A DNA stretch of 43,514 nucleotides from Candidatus Poribacteria bacterium (GCA_028818695.1 JAPPNK010000003.1:1-43514); one strand, 5' to 3'. Positions 24,201-33,707 are shown, counted from the first letter of the stretch. The notes: a model not told the origin generated them from the sequence alone. Program-made: numbers and translations.

Positions 24201-25319
24201 TCATTCTTCGTCAGAGGAGCTCTCCTGCGGCGCTGGGCTGTTTTCATTGCCGCCCGCCGCTTTTATCTTCCCCCATTGCGCTTTTTTTTTATCCGCAGGG
24301 TCGACGGAGAGGAAGCGGCTCTTGCCCGCCAAAACCCATGTCGGCGAGTCCACGTCGCGCTTGATAAGCTCCGCCTTTCTCGTAGCGACATGCATGCGGT
24401 AACTGCCTATTGGCTGCTGCTCATTCGGATCGGGAGATCCGCTATAGTAAACGATCCACTGCGAATCGGGAGACCATTGGGGGAAGCTTTCAAAATATGC
24501 GTCGGACGTGAGACGCTCCACATTTGAGCCGTCCGGATTCATCATGTAAAGATCCCATGCATTCGCAATAGCATAGTCGCGGGCGGATACAAATACGATC
24601 TTTCTTCCGTCCGGCGACCATGCAGGATCGACATCCCATATTGGATGGTTGGAGATGTTGACCATATTGGATCCGTCGGCGTTCATGACATAGATCTCTT
24701 GGTTGGTCTTTGCGTCGTTCACTAAATGAGGCTCTTCCAAGGCTCCGAACGCGATCTTCTTGCCGTCCGGCGACCATGACGGTTTTCCATATGAAGGATC
24801 TCGCCGGGGAAAATCGGTCAGCTGAACAGATGCGCCGCTGTGGATATTGACCTTGAAGATGTGCGCCGCAAGGATGAGATTGGTGATGCGCCATGTGTCG
24901 ACAATCGTCACCCAGTTTCCGTCCGGCGACCAAGTGGGGTAAATATAATCGCCTACCCCCTCCGGAAGCCATTCCAGCAGGTTTTGGACGCCGCCGGTTT
25001 CCAGATTCAACACATAAGGCGTGTAGCTTCTGTCGGCTCCATCGTACACGACAACTGCGGCGCGCTTCCCGTCCGGCGACCAAGACGCGTTGCCGGCGAA
25101 CCGCGCCTTTCCGTCGCCCATCCATACACGGTCGTTCTTGCCGTCCCAGTCGATGAGACCTATCTCATAGGAGTCTCTTGTAACATAGCAGACGGTCGGT
25201 TTGGTCAGCTTCGTCACATCCTCTCGAGGCTTTGGCAGCGGCAGGACAGCAACCGCCGGTTGAGAATTGATCAGCAGAGCGGCGAGAGCGAAACAGGCGA
25301 ACATTTGAATCTGCAGCAT
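24201..25319 (-). CDS. Exported TolB-like beta-propeller protein with C-terminal LSVDP tag
   Basis: A 372-residue protein with a Sec signal (MFACFALAALLINSQPAVA). It carries five PD40/WD40-like propeller repeats, each with the core W-S-P-D-G/S: NASWSPDGKRAAVVV, PTWSPDGNWVTIV, PSWSPDGKKIAFG, PAWSPDGRKIVFV and PQWSPDSQWIVYY. TolB-type propellers bind proteins or peptides in the periplasm. After the last blade comes RFLSVDPADKKKAQWGKIK and a polar tail (GGNENSPAPQESSSDEE). The LSVDP...W..IK part matches the ends of the LamG and GH51-like exported proteins. ATG 25319 has AGGAGG upstream; the longer frame to 25433 is unsupported. A second gene with nearly the same 3' end begins at the right edge of the window. 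Confidence 0.85.
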   Translation of the reverse strand: MLQIQMFACFALAALLINSQPAVAVLPLPKPREDVTKLTKPTVCYVTRDSYEIGLIDWDGKNDRVWMGDGKARFAGNASWSPDGKRAAVVVYDGADRSYTPYVLNLETGGVQNLLEWLPEGVGDYIYPTWSPDGNWVTIVDTWRITNLILAAHIFKVNIHSGASVQLTDFPRRDPSYGKPSWSPDGKKIAFGALEEPHLVNDAKTNQEIYVMNADGSNMVNISNHPIWDVDPAWSPDGRKIVFVSARDYAIANAWDLYMMNPDGSNVERLTSDAYFESFPQWSPDSQWIVYYSGSPDPNEQQPIGSYRMHVATRKAELIKRDVDSPTWVLAGKSRFLSVDPADKKKAQWGKIKAAGGNENSPAPQESSSDEE

Positions 25320-25429
25320 GGAAACGTGCCTCCTAAAGTGTAAACCGCTCAAAATTGAATCCGCAGTCAACGATAGAGGCGCAGGGGGCGGGTTTGAAAC
25401 TGCGCCGCGCCCCCTGTTCCTCAGCAGCG

Positions 25430-26966
25430 TCAATCTGCAAGCTTTATGCCTTCTTGAGTATGCCAGTTCCGGTTCGAGGACATGCCTGTCCGAGGCAAAT
25501 CGGATCCAGGTCCGAAATATCTTCCATCCGAGACCGTATTGAACTCAATCGCTCCATCATCACCCAATCCCGTGACCGCATGTCCGCCATGGTACTTGTC
25601 CTTTTTCATGACAAAATTGCTTGTCATGATGTCCCTGACAGTTTTGGTATACCCAAGCTCCGGGCGGACCCACCCGTCAATAGTGACTCCATTGAAAAGC
25701 GCCATATGGGCGTGGTCCGGTCTATCCCCTACCCACCAGCCATTTCTTCTGAAGAAACTTTCCAGACCTGGGCTCTCGTCGTCGTTGTAGTATGTAGCAG
25801 TGTGCGACGTTGTCTGTGAGTGATTGTCGCCGGCAAAATGGCGAAATTCATCAATGTAGACTTCGACCGTCTTCCAGACGAAGCCGTTGCCAGCATACAC
25901 GGTCACCGTCCCGGTGACAGGGTCGCTTTTGAACTCTTCGCCGTTGATCGTGGCGTATGCCGTCACAACGATGTCGAGCTCGTTACCCTCTAGAGGGTCA
26001 TTGTTGGGTCCGACGTTGTTGAATCTGAGAGGGATAATCCTTCCCGTGCTGTTCGCCAACGCGCTGTTGACTGTATGTGTGTCCCCAAACTCGATGCTGT
26101 ATTCGATGCGGCTGAAGGGAACGTTGGTGGAGGCGTACACGAAAAGCTCTTCGCCCTTCACGACTTTAAGCTTCGATGGTGAAACATCATTGACCGAGAT
26201 CATCTTCCAAGCGACGATCGCGATCGACGCGGCTTCGCCGGCAACCGCTTCGCCGTCTGCGTTGACGCCGTATGGAGTCGCCGTGAACGTGACGGTATTG
26301 CCGTGCGGGACGGTTGAAAAGTCGTATGCGATCTGACTTGTCAGCCCAGGTCCGTTGGTCGTGATCGCTGTCGCGCTGCCGCCAGACCCGTCATCAACCG
26401 ACCAATCGACGCGGTAGAAGCCCACATCCGTTTGGACAGAGACATTTTCCGTTGTGGCGCCAACGAGAGCCTGGTCGGAGGTTTTTGAAACGATATTGAC
26501 CGTTTCTGATTTCGTCCAGACGTTGATGGTTGCCCGGTCAGTGTAGGTGTTGCCGTCGGCGTCGGCAGCTACGGCTTTGACGACAACGGCTGCGCCGGTC
26601 GTTGAACCTAGATCGGCGTAGTCATGGCTGAAGACGCTTGTCGTGCTCGGACCATCGGATGTCCTGACAAAGCTGTCATTGACGTACCAATCGACGGTGT
26701 CGAAGTTCACGTTGGTTTTGACGTAACATGCCTTGGATGACGCCTTCAAAGGTGTCGTATCCGCTTAAGTAGGGGCCGATGGAGGTAATCCTAAATATCT
26801 GCGGCGGATCAATCAGCGGCCGCTGACCTGGCACAGCAGCGCCGGCTGGCGCGCAGACGAAGACAGCGGCCGTTGCCGCAGCAAGCAAGGTCAGCGCCGC
26901 TTTACGCAGCCGACTCTCGCGGGGGGGGATCATGAGAGATCGCACGATTTCATTCAAATGACGCAC
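25430..26966 (-). pseudogene. Frameshifted exported Ig-like surface protein
   Basis: Two frames make up one gene. The 5' part starts at GTG 26966 (AAAGGAGAG about 8 bases upstream), has a long signal (SRLRKAALTLLAAATAAVFV, cleavage near AGAAVPG) and runs to IGPYLSGYDT. At about 26743-26749 the reading must change by one base: in GACACCTTTGAAG the frame continues sensibly only if one T is removed, giving TLKASSKACYVKTNVNFDTVDW. The rest (to 25430) contains three Ig-like repeats (VDWYVNDSFVRTS, VDWSVDDGSGGS, IEYSIEFGD) and a C-terminal domain with NHSQTTSHTATYYNDDESPG and KYHGGHAVTGLGDDGAIEF that I do not recognise. A single extra T could be a real mutation, a sequencing or assembly error, or a regulated slip. 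Confidence 0.75.
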
Positions 26967-27255
26967 GTTTGCGCTCTCCTTTCGGGCGGTTTCCCGCCGT
27001 GTAACTGAACGATTCCTGACAACATTCGAAACTATAGCATCGGCTTTGCCGCGCTGCAACTTTTGAGCGCAAACGAACCTCTGCTGCATCATGACGATAA
27101 CCTATGCTGGCTTTTGAAACAACATCTTTTTCTAAGCGCGATTCTCGGATTGGGAATGTCGGCAGACGGGTCGGGTCAGACGCTGCGGTTGCCCATTCCT
27201 ACAGATTAATATAACGTGCGTTTGAGTATTGAGGCGCGGAAGGGAGAGCGGTTGT

Positions 27256-28299
27256 ATGTTGAGAGCATGTGTGATCGGATGCGGGCGAATGGGCGCCACC
27301 ATCGACGACGAAATACGCGGGCATCCCACTCGAACGCCGACGCTGCCTTGGGCGCACGCGGCGGGGTTCGCTGAATCGGACAGGGCGGAGCTGACCGCCG
27401 TCTCCGATGTCGACCCAGAAAAGGCGGAGAGAATCCGCGAGCGGTACGGAGCCAAGCGCTCCTATCTGGACTACCGCGAAATGATCTTAACCGAAAAACC
27501 GGACATCGTCTCCATTGCGACGCGCCCCGGACCGCATGCCGAGATGACCGTCTTTGCGGCGGAAAACGGCGTCAAGGGCATTTACTGCGAAAAACCGCTC
27601 TGCTGCTCAATGGAAGAAGCGGACGCCATGGTCGAAGCGGTGGAACGCAGCGGCGCCAAGTTCAACTACGGCGTCAATCGGCGGTACACCCCGCTTTTCC
27701 GAAAAATGCGCCGAATGATCGAGGAAGGCGCCGTCGGAAACGTTCAGGCATGCATCGCGTTCTGCGGCGTCGGCTCGGCGATGTGGTCGCACACGCACGC
27801 GGCAGACCTGCTGCTCAACATGGCGCAGGACTCGGAGGTTTCCTATGCGCAGGGCGCTCTGCGCTGGGCGGAATCGGACTGGGACGGCAACACGCTCCGA
27901 ACCGACCCCGGCGTTGAGATGGGGTATGCGCGGTTCAAAAACGGCGTTCACGGCTATTTCACCGCCGCCTCCGGCTACGAGTTTGAGGTGAGCGGAACGA
28001 AAGGCAAACTGCGCACGCACAACGACTACTCAACGCTGGAATGGCGCACATACGATCAGTGGAGCGTCCTTCAACGGCAGGAGTTGGAGCCGATACCTGC
28101 GCAAAGCCCGACGCTGAACTTGATTGCGGAGCTGGCGGACGCGGTCGAGAACGACGGCGAAACGACCGGCAATATACAGGTCGCGCGGCGCAGTCAGGAG
28201 ATCATGTTCGGGCTGGTGGAGTCGAGCCGTTTAGGCGGCGTCCCCGTTCCGTTTCCGCTTGAGAACCGCGGCTTGCGCGTCATGCGGGACGGCTGGTAG
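27256..28299 (+). CDS. Gfo/Idh/MocA-family oxidoreductase
   Basis: A 347-residue NAD(P)-dependent dehydrogenase of the glucose-fructose oxidoreductase/inositol dehydrogenase family, acting on sugars or sugar derivatives in the cytoplasm. The Rossmann motif is at the N-terminus (ACVIGCGRMGATID); the family's EKP is in GIYCEKPLCCSMEEAD, and GVNRRYTPLFRKMRRMIEEG opens the C-terminal beta-sheet domain with DLLLNM at the position of the usual His/Asp-containing helix. ATG 27256 follows AGGGAGA; a TTG 27 bases earlier is less likely. The 289 bases upstream hold no gene I can support. Substrate unknown. Its end overlaps the converging anmK gene by 20 bases. Confidence 0.85.
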   Translation: MLRACVIGCGRMGATIDDEIRGHPTRTPTLPWAHAAGFAESDRAELTAVSDVDPEKAERIRERYGAKRSYLDYREMILTEKPDIVSIATRPGPHAEMTVFAAENGVKGIYCEKPLCCSMEEADAMVEAVERSGAKFNYGVNRRYTPLFRKMRRMIEEGAVGNVQACIAFCGVGSAMWSHTHAADLLLNMAQDSEVSYAQGALRWAESDWDGNTLRTDPGVEMGYARFKNGVHGYFTAASGYEFEVSGTKGKLRTHNDYSTLEWRTYDQWSVLQRQELEPIPAQSPTLNLIAELADAVENDGETTGNIQVARRSQEIMFGLVESSRLGGVPVPFPLENRGLRVMRDGW

Positions 28300-29482
28300 G
28301 CGGGGGCGTCACGCTTCCAAGAACGGCGGGCTGCGCCGCGCCGGTGGCGCGCGGAGCGTTTGCGGTCAACCCGCGCAGCGTCTCCCTTGCGAGCAGGGCG
28401 AACAGCGCCGCCTCTTTCGACTCGGCTGAGACGCCCCATTCGTCGGGCTGTCGGAACCGCAGCGGGACGCCGCGTTTTTCTAGAGCCGTTTTCAGCATGC
28501 GCATGAGCGTTCTGTTGAGCGCGCCGCCCCCGCTCACGATCAGCTCGCGCAGATCAGGAGGGCCGTGGCGCTTTGCCGCGTCGGCGATCGTTTCGGCGGT
28601 GAACGCTGTCAGCGTCGCCATCAGGTCGTTGTCGGAGAGCTGGCGCCGACGCCCCTCTTCGATGAGCGTACGGGCGTACGGCGCGCCGAACATCTCGCGC
28701 CCTGAGCTTTTAGGCGGCTCGGCAGCGCAGTACGGGTGGCGCGTCCATTTTTGGAGAAGCTCCGAGTCGGGCTTGCCTTGCGCGGCTTGCTCTCCGTTGT
28801 TGTCGTAGGCGCGTTTTCCGTTTGTAAAAAAAGCCGCCGCGGCGTCCATGAGCGCGTTGCCGGGGCCGGTGTCGAAAGCGGTCGTTTGGCTGAACTCCCC
28901 GCCTGCCGGCAGGAAAGCGATGTTGGCGATGCCGCCGATGTTGAGCAGCGCGCGGCTAACGGAGCTTGAGCGAAAGACCGTCCAGTCGATATACGGAGCG
29001 AGGGGGGCGCCCTGTCCGCCGAGGGCGACGTCTGCCGCGCGGAAGTTGTCGACAACAGGCAGGCGCGACCGGACAGCGACGGCGGCGGGGCAGCCGATCT
29101 GCAGCGTCGCATGGGGCGGCTCATGCCAGAGGGTCTGCCCGTGCGATCCGACGGCGAGCATTTCGTCGGTCGAGAAGCCCGCGTCCTGGACGATTCGGCG
29201 CGCCGCATTTCCAAACGCATGCCCGATTTGAGCGTTCAGAAGGCAGATTTCGCGCGGGTCGGCATTGCCTTCAAAGGCGCGCATAAGCCGCCTGCGCAGC
29301 TTCGGACGATGGGGCGTTTCGGCGTAATGCAGGACGCGCAGGCGCGCCCGTCCATCGCCGCTGTCGTCGATTTGGACGAGCGCGGCGTCGATAGCGTCTG
29401 CGGAGGTGCCGGACATGAGACCGACAACCTTGACGCTTTTCTGCTGCGCGCGCTGCGCGAGTTGTTGAAGCCAGTTGACCAT
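28280..29482 (-). CDS. anmK: Anhydro-N-acetylmuramic acid kinase
   Basis: AnmK phosphorylates and opens 1,6-anhydro-MurNAc during recycling of cell-wall peptidoglycan in the cytoplasm. The ASKHA-fold signatures are present: VVGLMSGTSADAIDAALVQI at the N-terminus, LAVGSHGQTLWHEPP, LPVVDNFRAADVALGGQGAP, LLNIGGIANIAFLPAGG, FDTGPGNALMDA and, near the end, ELIVSGGGALNRTLM. The length (400 residues) is normal apart from a C-terminal tail of about 20 residues rich in Pro/Ala. The ATG at 29482 lacks a strong ribosome binding site. Having AnmK implies lytic-transglycosylase turnover of a peptidoglycan wall. It converges on the Gfo/Idh gene. Confidence 0.9.
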   Translation of the reverse strand: MVNWLQQLAQRAQQKSVKVVGLMSGTSADAIDAALVQIDDSGDGRARLRVLHYAETPHRPKLRRRLMRAFEGNADPREICLLNAQIGHAFGNAARRIVQDAGFSTDEMLAVGSHGQTLWHEPPHATLQIGCPAAVAVRSRLPVVDNFRAADVALGGQGAPLAPYIDWTVFRSSSVSRALLNIGGIANIAFLPAGGEFSQTTAFDTGPGNALMDAAAAFFTNGKRAYDNNGEQAAQGKPDSELLQKWTRHPYCAAEPPKSSGREMFGAPYARTLIEEGRRRQLSDNDLMATLTAFTAETIADAAKRHGPPDLRELIVSGGGALNRTLMRMLKTALEKRGVPLRFRQPDEWGVSAESKEAALFALLARETLRGLTANAPRATGAAQPAVLGSVTPPPTSRPA

Positions 29483-29562
29483 GACGCGGACATTGTAGCG
29501 CTATTGGGATCGATTCGCAGCCGATTTCTGTTCAGATCGACCGCCCATGCGCCGTTCAAAAT

Positions 29563-30282
29563 TCAACGCCGGTCCTCTTTAAGACTGCCCCACATCGCCG
29601 CTGATTTTCCAGATGGATCGACCGACAGCGCGCCCGCCGGCCCGTACACCATCACATCGTCGTAGGATGCCTGCGTTATCCATGTCGCCACGCCGATGCG
29701 TCCAACGCCTCCCCTCGTCGCGTCCGCCATTTCAGCGACCATCTCGTCGTTCAGGTAGAGCGTGTAGCCGTCCGCGCGGTTTTCGATGCGTATCTCGTAC
29801 CACTCGTTCGTTGCGATGGTATGGTTCGAGTGCGCGCCGGCCGTTCCGCCGCCCCACGCTTCGATCTGTGAGCGGGTGTTGCCCCATCCGCCGAGGTTCC
29901 ACCAGTATTCCAGTCTTTCCTGTTCCGTCATGCGCGGCGGATGGTCTCGGAGCGGTTTCCCGCGCGGCTCCATCATTCCCTGACACCGAAACATGATGAG
30001 AAACCCTTCGGCGCCGCCCGTCTTTTTGCCGCGCACTTCGTAGGTGTACTCCACCCAGCCCTCGTCCCAGTAGTCGTCCGCGACGACCGACATGGCGTTC
30101 GCTTCGCCGCTCGTTTGACGGTATTCGCCCCCGTTGAATTCCCAGGTTCCCCAAAGGTCGACCCATTTCTTTTCAGATTCGTTCACATTGGAGAAGTCGT
30201 CCTCAAAGTATATCTGCGCGTTCGCAGAGATTGCCCATGCCGCCGTCAACAGAACCATGATGATCAAGATCGTTTTTTTCAT
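29563..30282 (-). CDS. Secreted jelly-roll (GH51-associated CBM-like) protein with C-terminal LSVDP tag
   Basis: A 239-residue exported protein; signal peptide MKKTILIIMVLLTAAWAISA, cut after NA. The mature chain is one concanavalin-like domain: FEDDFSN, LWGTWEFNGGEYRQ, YTYEVRGKKTGGAEGFLIMF, YWWNLGGWGNTRSQIEAWGG, NEWYEIRIENRADGYTLYLN and GRIGVATWITQASYDDVMVY. The G-x-EGFLI-F and WWNLGGWGNT blocks resemble the carbohydrate-binding-type domain found in GH51 alpha-L-arabinofuranosidases; a DUF1080-like fold is another possibility. No catalytic domain follows. The end, GALSVDPSGKSAAMWGSLK, is the same tag as on the LamG and TolB-like proteins. ATG 30282 has AAAAGGAG 6-7 bases upstream. Confidence 0.8.
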   Translation of the reverse strand: MKKTILIIMVLLTAAWAISANAQIYFEDDFSNVNESEKKWVDLWGTWEFNGGEYRQTSGEANAMSVVADDYWDEGWVEYTYEVRGKKTGGAEGFLIMFRCQGMMEPRGKPLRDHPPRMTEQERLEYWWNLGGWGNTRSQIEAWGGGTAGAHSNHTIATNEWYEIRIENRADGYTLYLNDEMVAEMADATRGGVGRIGVATWITQASYDDVMVYGPAGALSVDPSGKSAAMWGSLKEDRR

Positions 30283-30388
30283 GTCGACTCCTTTTGTGCG
30301 GTTTCTACAATGCCCGCATGTTAATGGACAAACGCTCTGGGCGCAAGATCGAGGATGACCTGCTCAGCGGCCAAAGGACGAACGCCGC

Positions 30389-31447
30389 TTAAAAGCGCGT
30401 CTCGGCGCGTTTCTCGGCAGATTCATACAGCGCGCTGGTGATCTGGGCGACGATCATGCCGATCCGCCCCGTATCGATCGGCTCAATCCGCTCTAAGACG
30501 CTCCACACGAAATGGCGCTGCGAATCGTCATATCCCGCCGAGCTTTGCCCTTTCTGCCGCAGGCTCCGCTCGTAGCTGTCCAGATTGAAGGAGACGTTCG
30601 CGTCCATGCCGTAAAGGTCGGTGTAGAGGGTGAACGGATTCAGCCGCAGCCCGCCGAGCGATCCGAACAGCTTATCGCCGTCGAATTCGCCGAACGCCGC
30701 CCATGCCTCTTCAACGACCATCGTCACATCGTTTTTGAAGCGGACGACGCCGGCGGCAAACTCTTCCACATCGAAGCCGCTGTCGGCGCGCCGTTTTTCG
30801 TCCATCGGAATCTCGGTGAAGACGGAGCCGCTTGCCGTTTCCGGTTCCAGCATGCCGAGAAGATAGACCATGCGCGCCATGTTGTAGATGCCGGTGTCGG
30901 CGAGGGTTCCGCCGCCCGATTTTTCTTTCTGCACAAAATGCGTTGTGGCGTACCCGTCCACATAGACGCGCCCCTTGCGCCTGCCGTGGCTCGTTTTCAC
31001 ATAGTAGACGCGGCCGAGCGCGCCGTCCTCAATGAGCCGTTTTGCCGCTTTCGTCTCGCGCGTGAAGACGGTGCCCATCTGTACATGGAGCTGCTTGCCT
31101 GTTTTCTGGGCGGTTTCGTACATCGCCTGCGCTTCGGCGCCGGTACGCGCCATCGGCTTTTCGCAGTAAACATGCTTGCCAGCCTCTAGCGCGGCGATGG
31201 ACACGGGCGCATGCAAAAAATTTGGCAGGCACACATCGACCGTGTCGATCTCGTCAACGGCGAGCAGGTCGCGGTAATCGGAAAAAACGCGCCCGATGCC
31301 GTTCGCCTGGGCGACGCGCTGCGCCTCCGCTTCGTCAATGTCCGCCAGCGCGACCAGCTCCACATCGCCGCGCATCTCCATATACCGCCGAACATGCGAC
31401 TTGCCGATAATCCCCGCGCCGACGACGCCCGCTTTCAGTTTTGGCAT
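30389..31447 (-). CDS. Gfo/Idh/MocA-family oxidoreductase
   Basis: A 352-residue NAD(P)-dependent sugar dehydrogenase-type protein. Rossmann opening LKAGVVGAGIIGKSHVRRY, the adenine-binding ALADIDEAEA, DVCLPNFLHAPVSIAALEAG, and the family's Lys in CEKPMARTGAEAQAMYE. The C-terminal domain has GGGTLADTGIYNMARMVYLL, the usual catalytic helix region with Asp in place, as G-G-G-x-L-x-D-x-G. It differs clearly from the copy at 27256-28299, so the substrates probably differ. The gene lies 21 bases after the duplicated DUF gene in a minus-strand run, so it may share their transcript. Confidence 0.88.
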   Translation of the reverse strand: MPKLKAGVVGAGIIGKSHVRRYMEMRGDVELVALADIDEAEAQRVAQANGIGRVFSDYRDLLAVDEIDTVDVCLPNFLHAPVSIAALEAGKHVYCEKPMARTGAEAQAMYETAQKTGKQLHVQMGTVFTRETKAAKRLIEDGALGRVYYVKTSHGRRKGRVYVDGYATTHFVQKEKSGGGTLADTGIYNMARMVYLLGMLEPETASGSVFTEIPMDEKRRADSGFDVEEFAAGVVRFKNDVTMVVEEAWAAFGEFDGDKLFGSLGGLRLNPFTLYTDLYGMDANVSFNLDSYERSLRQKGQSSAGYDDSQRHFVWSVLERIEPIDTGRIGMIVAQITSALYESAEKRAETRF

Positions 31448-31468
31448 GCCGTTTTCCCCTGTCTTTGC

Positions 31469-32512
31469 TTAAAACTGCTCATACTCGTCCGGGCGGAGCC
31501 GCTCGGAGGTACCTGTCTGTTTCATCTGTACCGTCACCGTTTGGATGGAGCCGCACTGTTCGCCTGTCATGGATAAGACCCCGCTATTGACGATTTTGGT
31601 TTTGACAGGCCACAGATCTTCCTTGGAAACATGGACGGTTCCCTCCATGTCGAACGATTCCATGTTGACCGCGATATCCACGCCCTCGATCTGTAGCGAG
31701 GCGGTCCCGTCCGCCAGCTTGCCAGAGCCGGTGAATTCCAAAATGTGCGATGGGATTTGTTTGACGACCTTGTCCCCCTGACGAGACCAATCGAGCTTCA
31801 CATCGGTCGTCAAAGATTGGTCCTGCATCTTTTCAACGACCTTCATCTCCGACTTCCAAATATACTCCTCCAGCTTCGGAAACACGAGACCCGGGGCGAT
31901 GCGGTTTATCTTCAAGCTCTCTTCGGTAAACCAGTCCTTGATGTTGAAAGGCAGGCCTGCAGGGACTTCTATCGATTCTACCGCCGCTAAGAACTCTTTT
32001 GCGTCCACTTTTTTGATTTCGCCGCGCGGCGTCATCGTAACTTTGTACGGCTCGTTCAGGATCGGCTTTGAGAGTTCAGTCGCCAAGCGGGTCAATTCCT
32101 CCTGCGCTTGGTCAATCCGCTCCTGCGGAACGCCCGACAGAGCTGATCCGCCTAAGCCCACGGCAACATCAAACTCTTTATACTTCGTTTCAATGATCCC
32201 GTTCCCGTTTTCGGCAACTTCAACAACGCGCTGCTCAATCACCGAGTCGATCTCATATTTCTCTTTTATCGTTCCGATGGGAGTGTTGGCGGTTGTTTCG
32301 TATTTCAGCTTGCTGCGGTAGGCGAACAGGTCCCCCTCCTGCAGCCGAAAGCGGAGCGGCCCATCGACTTTCTCCGCCGGCGTCGTCAGCGGCTCGACCG
32401 CTTTCTCTGTCGGCGACAGCAGCCCGTCCGTCTGCCCCGCCGGCGGCAGCAGCCCCAACATCGCCAGCGCCAAACCTGTCAACACATACCGCGCCATCTG
32501 CCTAGACCGCAT
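31469..32512 (-). CDS. Exported protein of unknown function, tandem paralogue 1 (DUF6263-like)
   Basis: A 347-residue protein starting at ATG 32512 with GGAGAG 5-6 bases upstream; the longer frame to 32650 runs backwards into the neighbouring copy and is an artefact. Signal peptide: MARYVLTGLALAMLGLLPPA. The mature protein has RFRLQEGDLFAYRSKLKY, VEVAENGNGIIETKYKEFDV, YKVTMTPRGEIKKVDAKEF, LVFPKLEEYIWKSE, and near the end VKTKIVNSGVLSMTGEQCG. This alternation resembles secreted DUF6263-type proteins of unknown function; that label is tentative. It is followed by a Gfo/Idh gene and preceded, after 59 bases, by its own paralogue. Confidence 0.75.
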   Translation of the reverse strand: MRSRQMARYVLTGLALAMLGLLPPAGQTDGLLSPTEKAVEPLTTPAEKVDGPLRFRLQEGDLFAYRSKLKYETTANTPIGTIKEKYEIDSVIEQRVVEVAENGNGIIETKYKEFDVAVGLGGSALSGVPQERIDQAQEELTRLATELSKPILNEPYKVTMTPRGEIKKVDAKEFLAAVESIEVPAGLPFNIKDWFTEESLKINRIAPGLVFPKLEEYIWKSEMKVVEKMQDQSLTTDVKLDWSRQGDKVVKQIPSHILEFTGSGKLADGTASLQIEGVDIAVNMESFDMEGTVHVSKEDLWPVKTKIVNSGVLSMTGEQCGSIQTVTVQMKQTGTSERLRPDEYEQF

Positions 32513-32571
32513 CGCGCTCTCCTTTCCAACAACCTTCAACAGCGTTTCTATAGACGCATTCAAATGACCTG

Positions 32572-33612
32572 TCAATACTCGTCCGGGCGGAGCCGTTCGG
32601 AGGTACTTGTCTGTTTCATCTGTACCGTCACCGTTTGGATGGAGCCGCACTGTTCGCCTGTCATGGATAAGACCCCGCTATTGACGATTTTGGTTTTGAC
32701 AGGCCACAGATCTTCCTTGGAAACATGGACGGTTCCCTCCATGTCGAACGATTCCATGTTGAGCGCGACATCCACGCCCCCGATATGTAGCGAGGCGCTT
32801 CCCTCCGCCATTTTGCCGGAGCCGGTAAATTCCAAAATGTGCGATGGGATTTGTTTGACAACCTTGTCCCCCTGACGAGACCAATCGAGCTTCACATCGG
32901 TCGTCACAGAGCTGCCCTGCATCTTTTCAACGACCCTCATCTCCGACTTCCAGATATATTCCTCCAGCTTCGGAAACACGAGACCAGGGACGATGCGGTT
33001 TATCTTCAAGGTCTCTTCGGTAAACCAGTCCTTGATGTTGAAAGGCATGCCTGCGGGGACTTCTATGGACTTTATCACCGCTGAGAACTCTTTTGCGTCC
33101 ACTTTTTTGATTTCGCCGCGCGGCGTCATCGTAACTTTGTACGACTCGTTCAGGATCGGCTTTGAGGTTTCAGTCGCCATGCGGCTCGCTTCCTCCAGCG
33201 CCTGGTCAATCTGCTCCTGCGGAATGCCAGGCGGAATAATCCCGCCAATGTCCGTCAAGGCAACATCAAACTCCTTAAACTTCGTTTCGATGATCCCGTT
33301 CCCGTTTTCGGCAACCTCAACAACGCGCTGCTCAACCACCGAATCAACCTCATATTTCATTTTCATTGATCCGTCGGGAGTGTCGGCGTTAATTTCGAAT
33401 TTCTGCTTGCTGCGGTAGGCGAACAGATCGCCTTCTTGCAGCCGAAAGCGGAGCGGTCCATCGACTTTCTCCACCGGCGTCGTCAGCGGATCGACCGCTT
33501 CCTCCGTCGGCGGTATTAGTACGCTGTCCGTCTGCCCCGCCGGCGGCAGCAGCCCCAACATCGCCAGCGCCAAACCCGTCAACACATACCGCGCCATTCG
33601 CCGAGACCGCAT
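32572..33612 (-). CDS. Exported protein of unknown function, tandem paralogue 2 (DUF6263-like)
   Basis: A 346-residue paralogue of the next gene (31469-32512), colinear with it from signal peptide to the last residues (SERLRPDEY). The start ATG 33612 follows GAGGAGA. The two coding 3' ends, about 200 bases, differ at only a few positions, whereas the region for residues 40-160 has drifted, including a changed loop (LTDIGGIIPPGIPQEQ against VGLGGSALSGVPQER). This pattern points to a fairly recent duplication or to gene conversion of the 3' half. It lacks the extra EQF found at the end of copy 1. Confidence 0.75.
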   Translation of the reverse strand: MRSRRMARYVLTGLALAMLGLLPPAGQTDSVLIPPTEEAVDPLTTPVEKVDGPLRFRLQEGDLFAYRSKQKFEINADTPDGSMKMKYEVDSVVEQRVVEVAENGNGIIETKFKEFDVALTDIGGIIPPGIPQEQIDQALEEASRMATETSKPILNESYKVTMTPRGEIKKVDAKEFSAVIKSIEVPAGMPFNIKDWFTEETLKINRIVPGLVFPKLEEYIWKSEMRVVEKMQGSSVTTDVKLDWSRQGDKVVKQIPSHILEFTGSGKMAEGSASLHIGGVDVALNMESFDMEGTVHVSKEDLWPVKTKIVNSGVLSMTGEQCGSIQTVTVQMKQTSTSERLRPDEY

Positions 33613-33707
33613 CGCATTCTCCTCTTCAACAACGTTTCTACAGCTAAATATATATCAAATAGGCAGGATATGCAAACGAGCCGGCGGATTCGCGCTTCAA
33701 GGACGCT

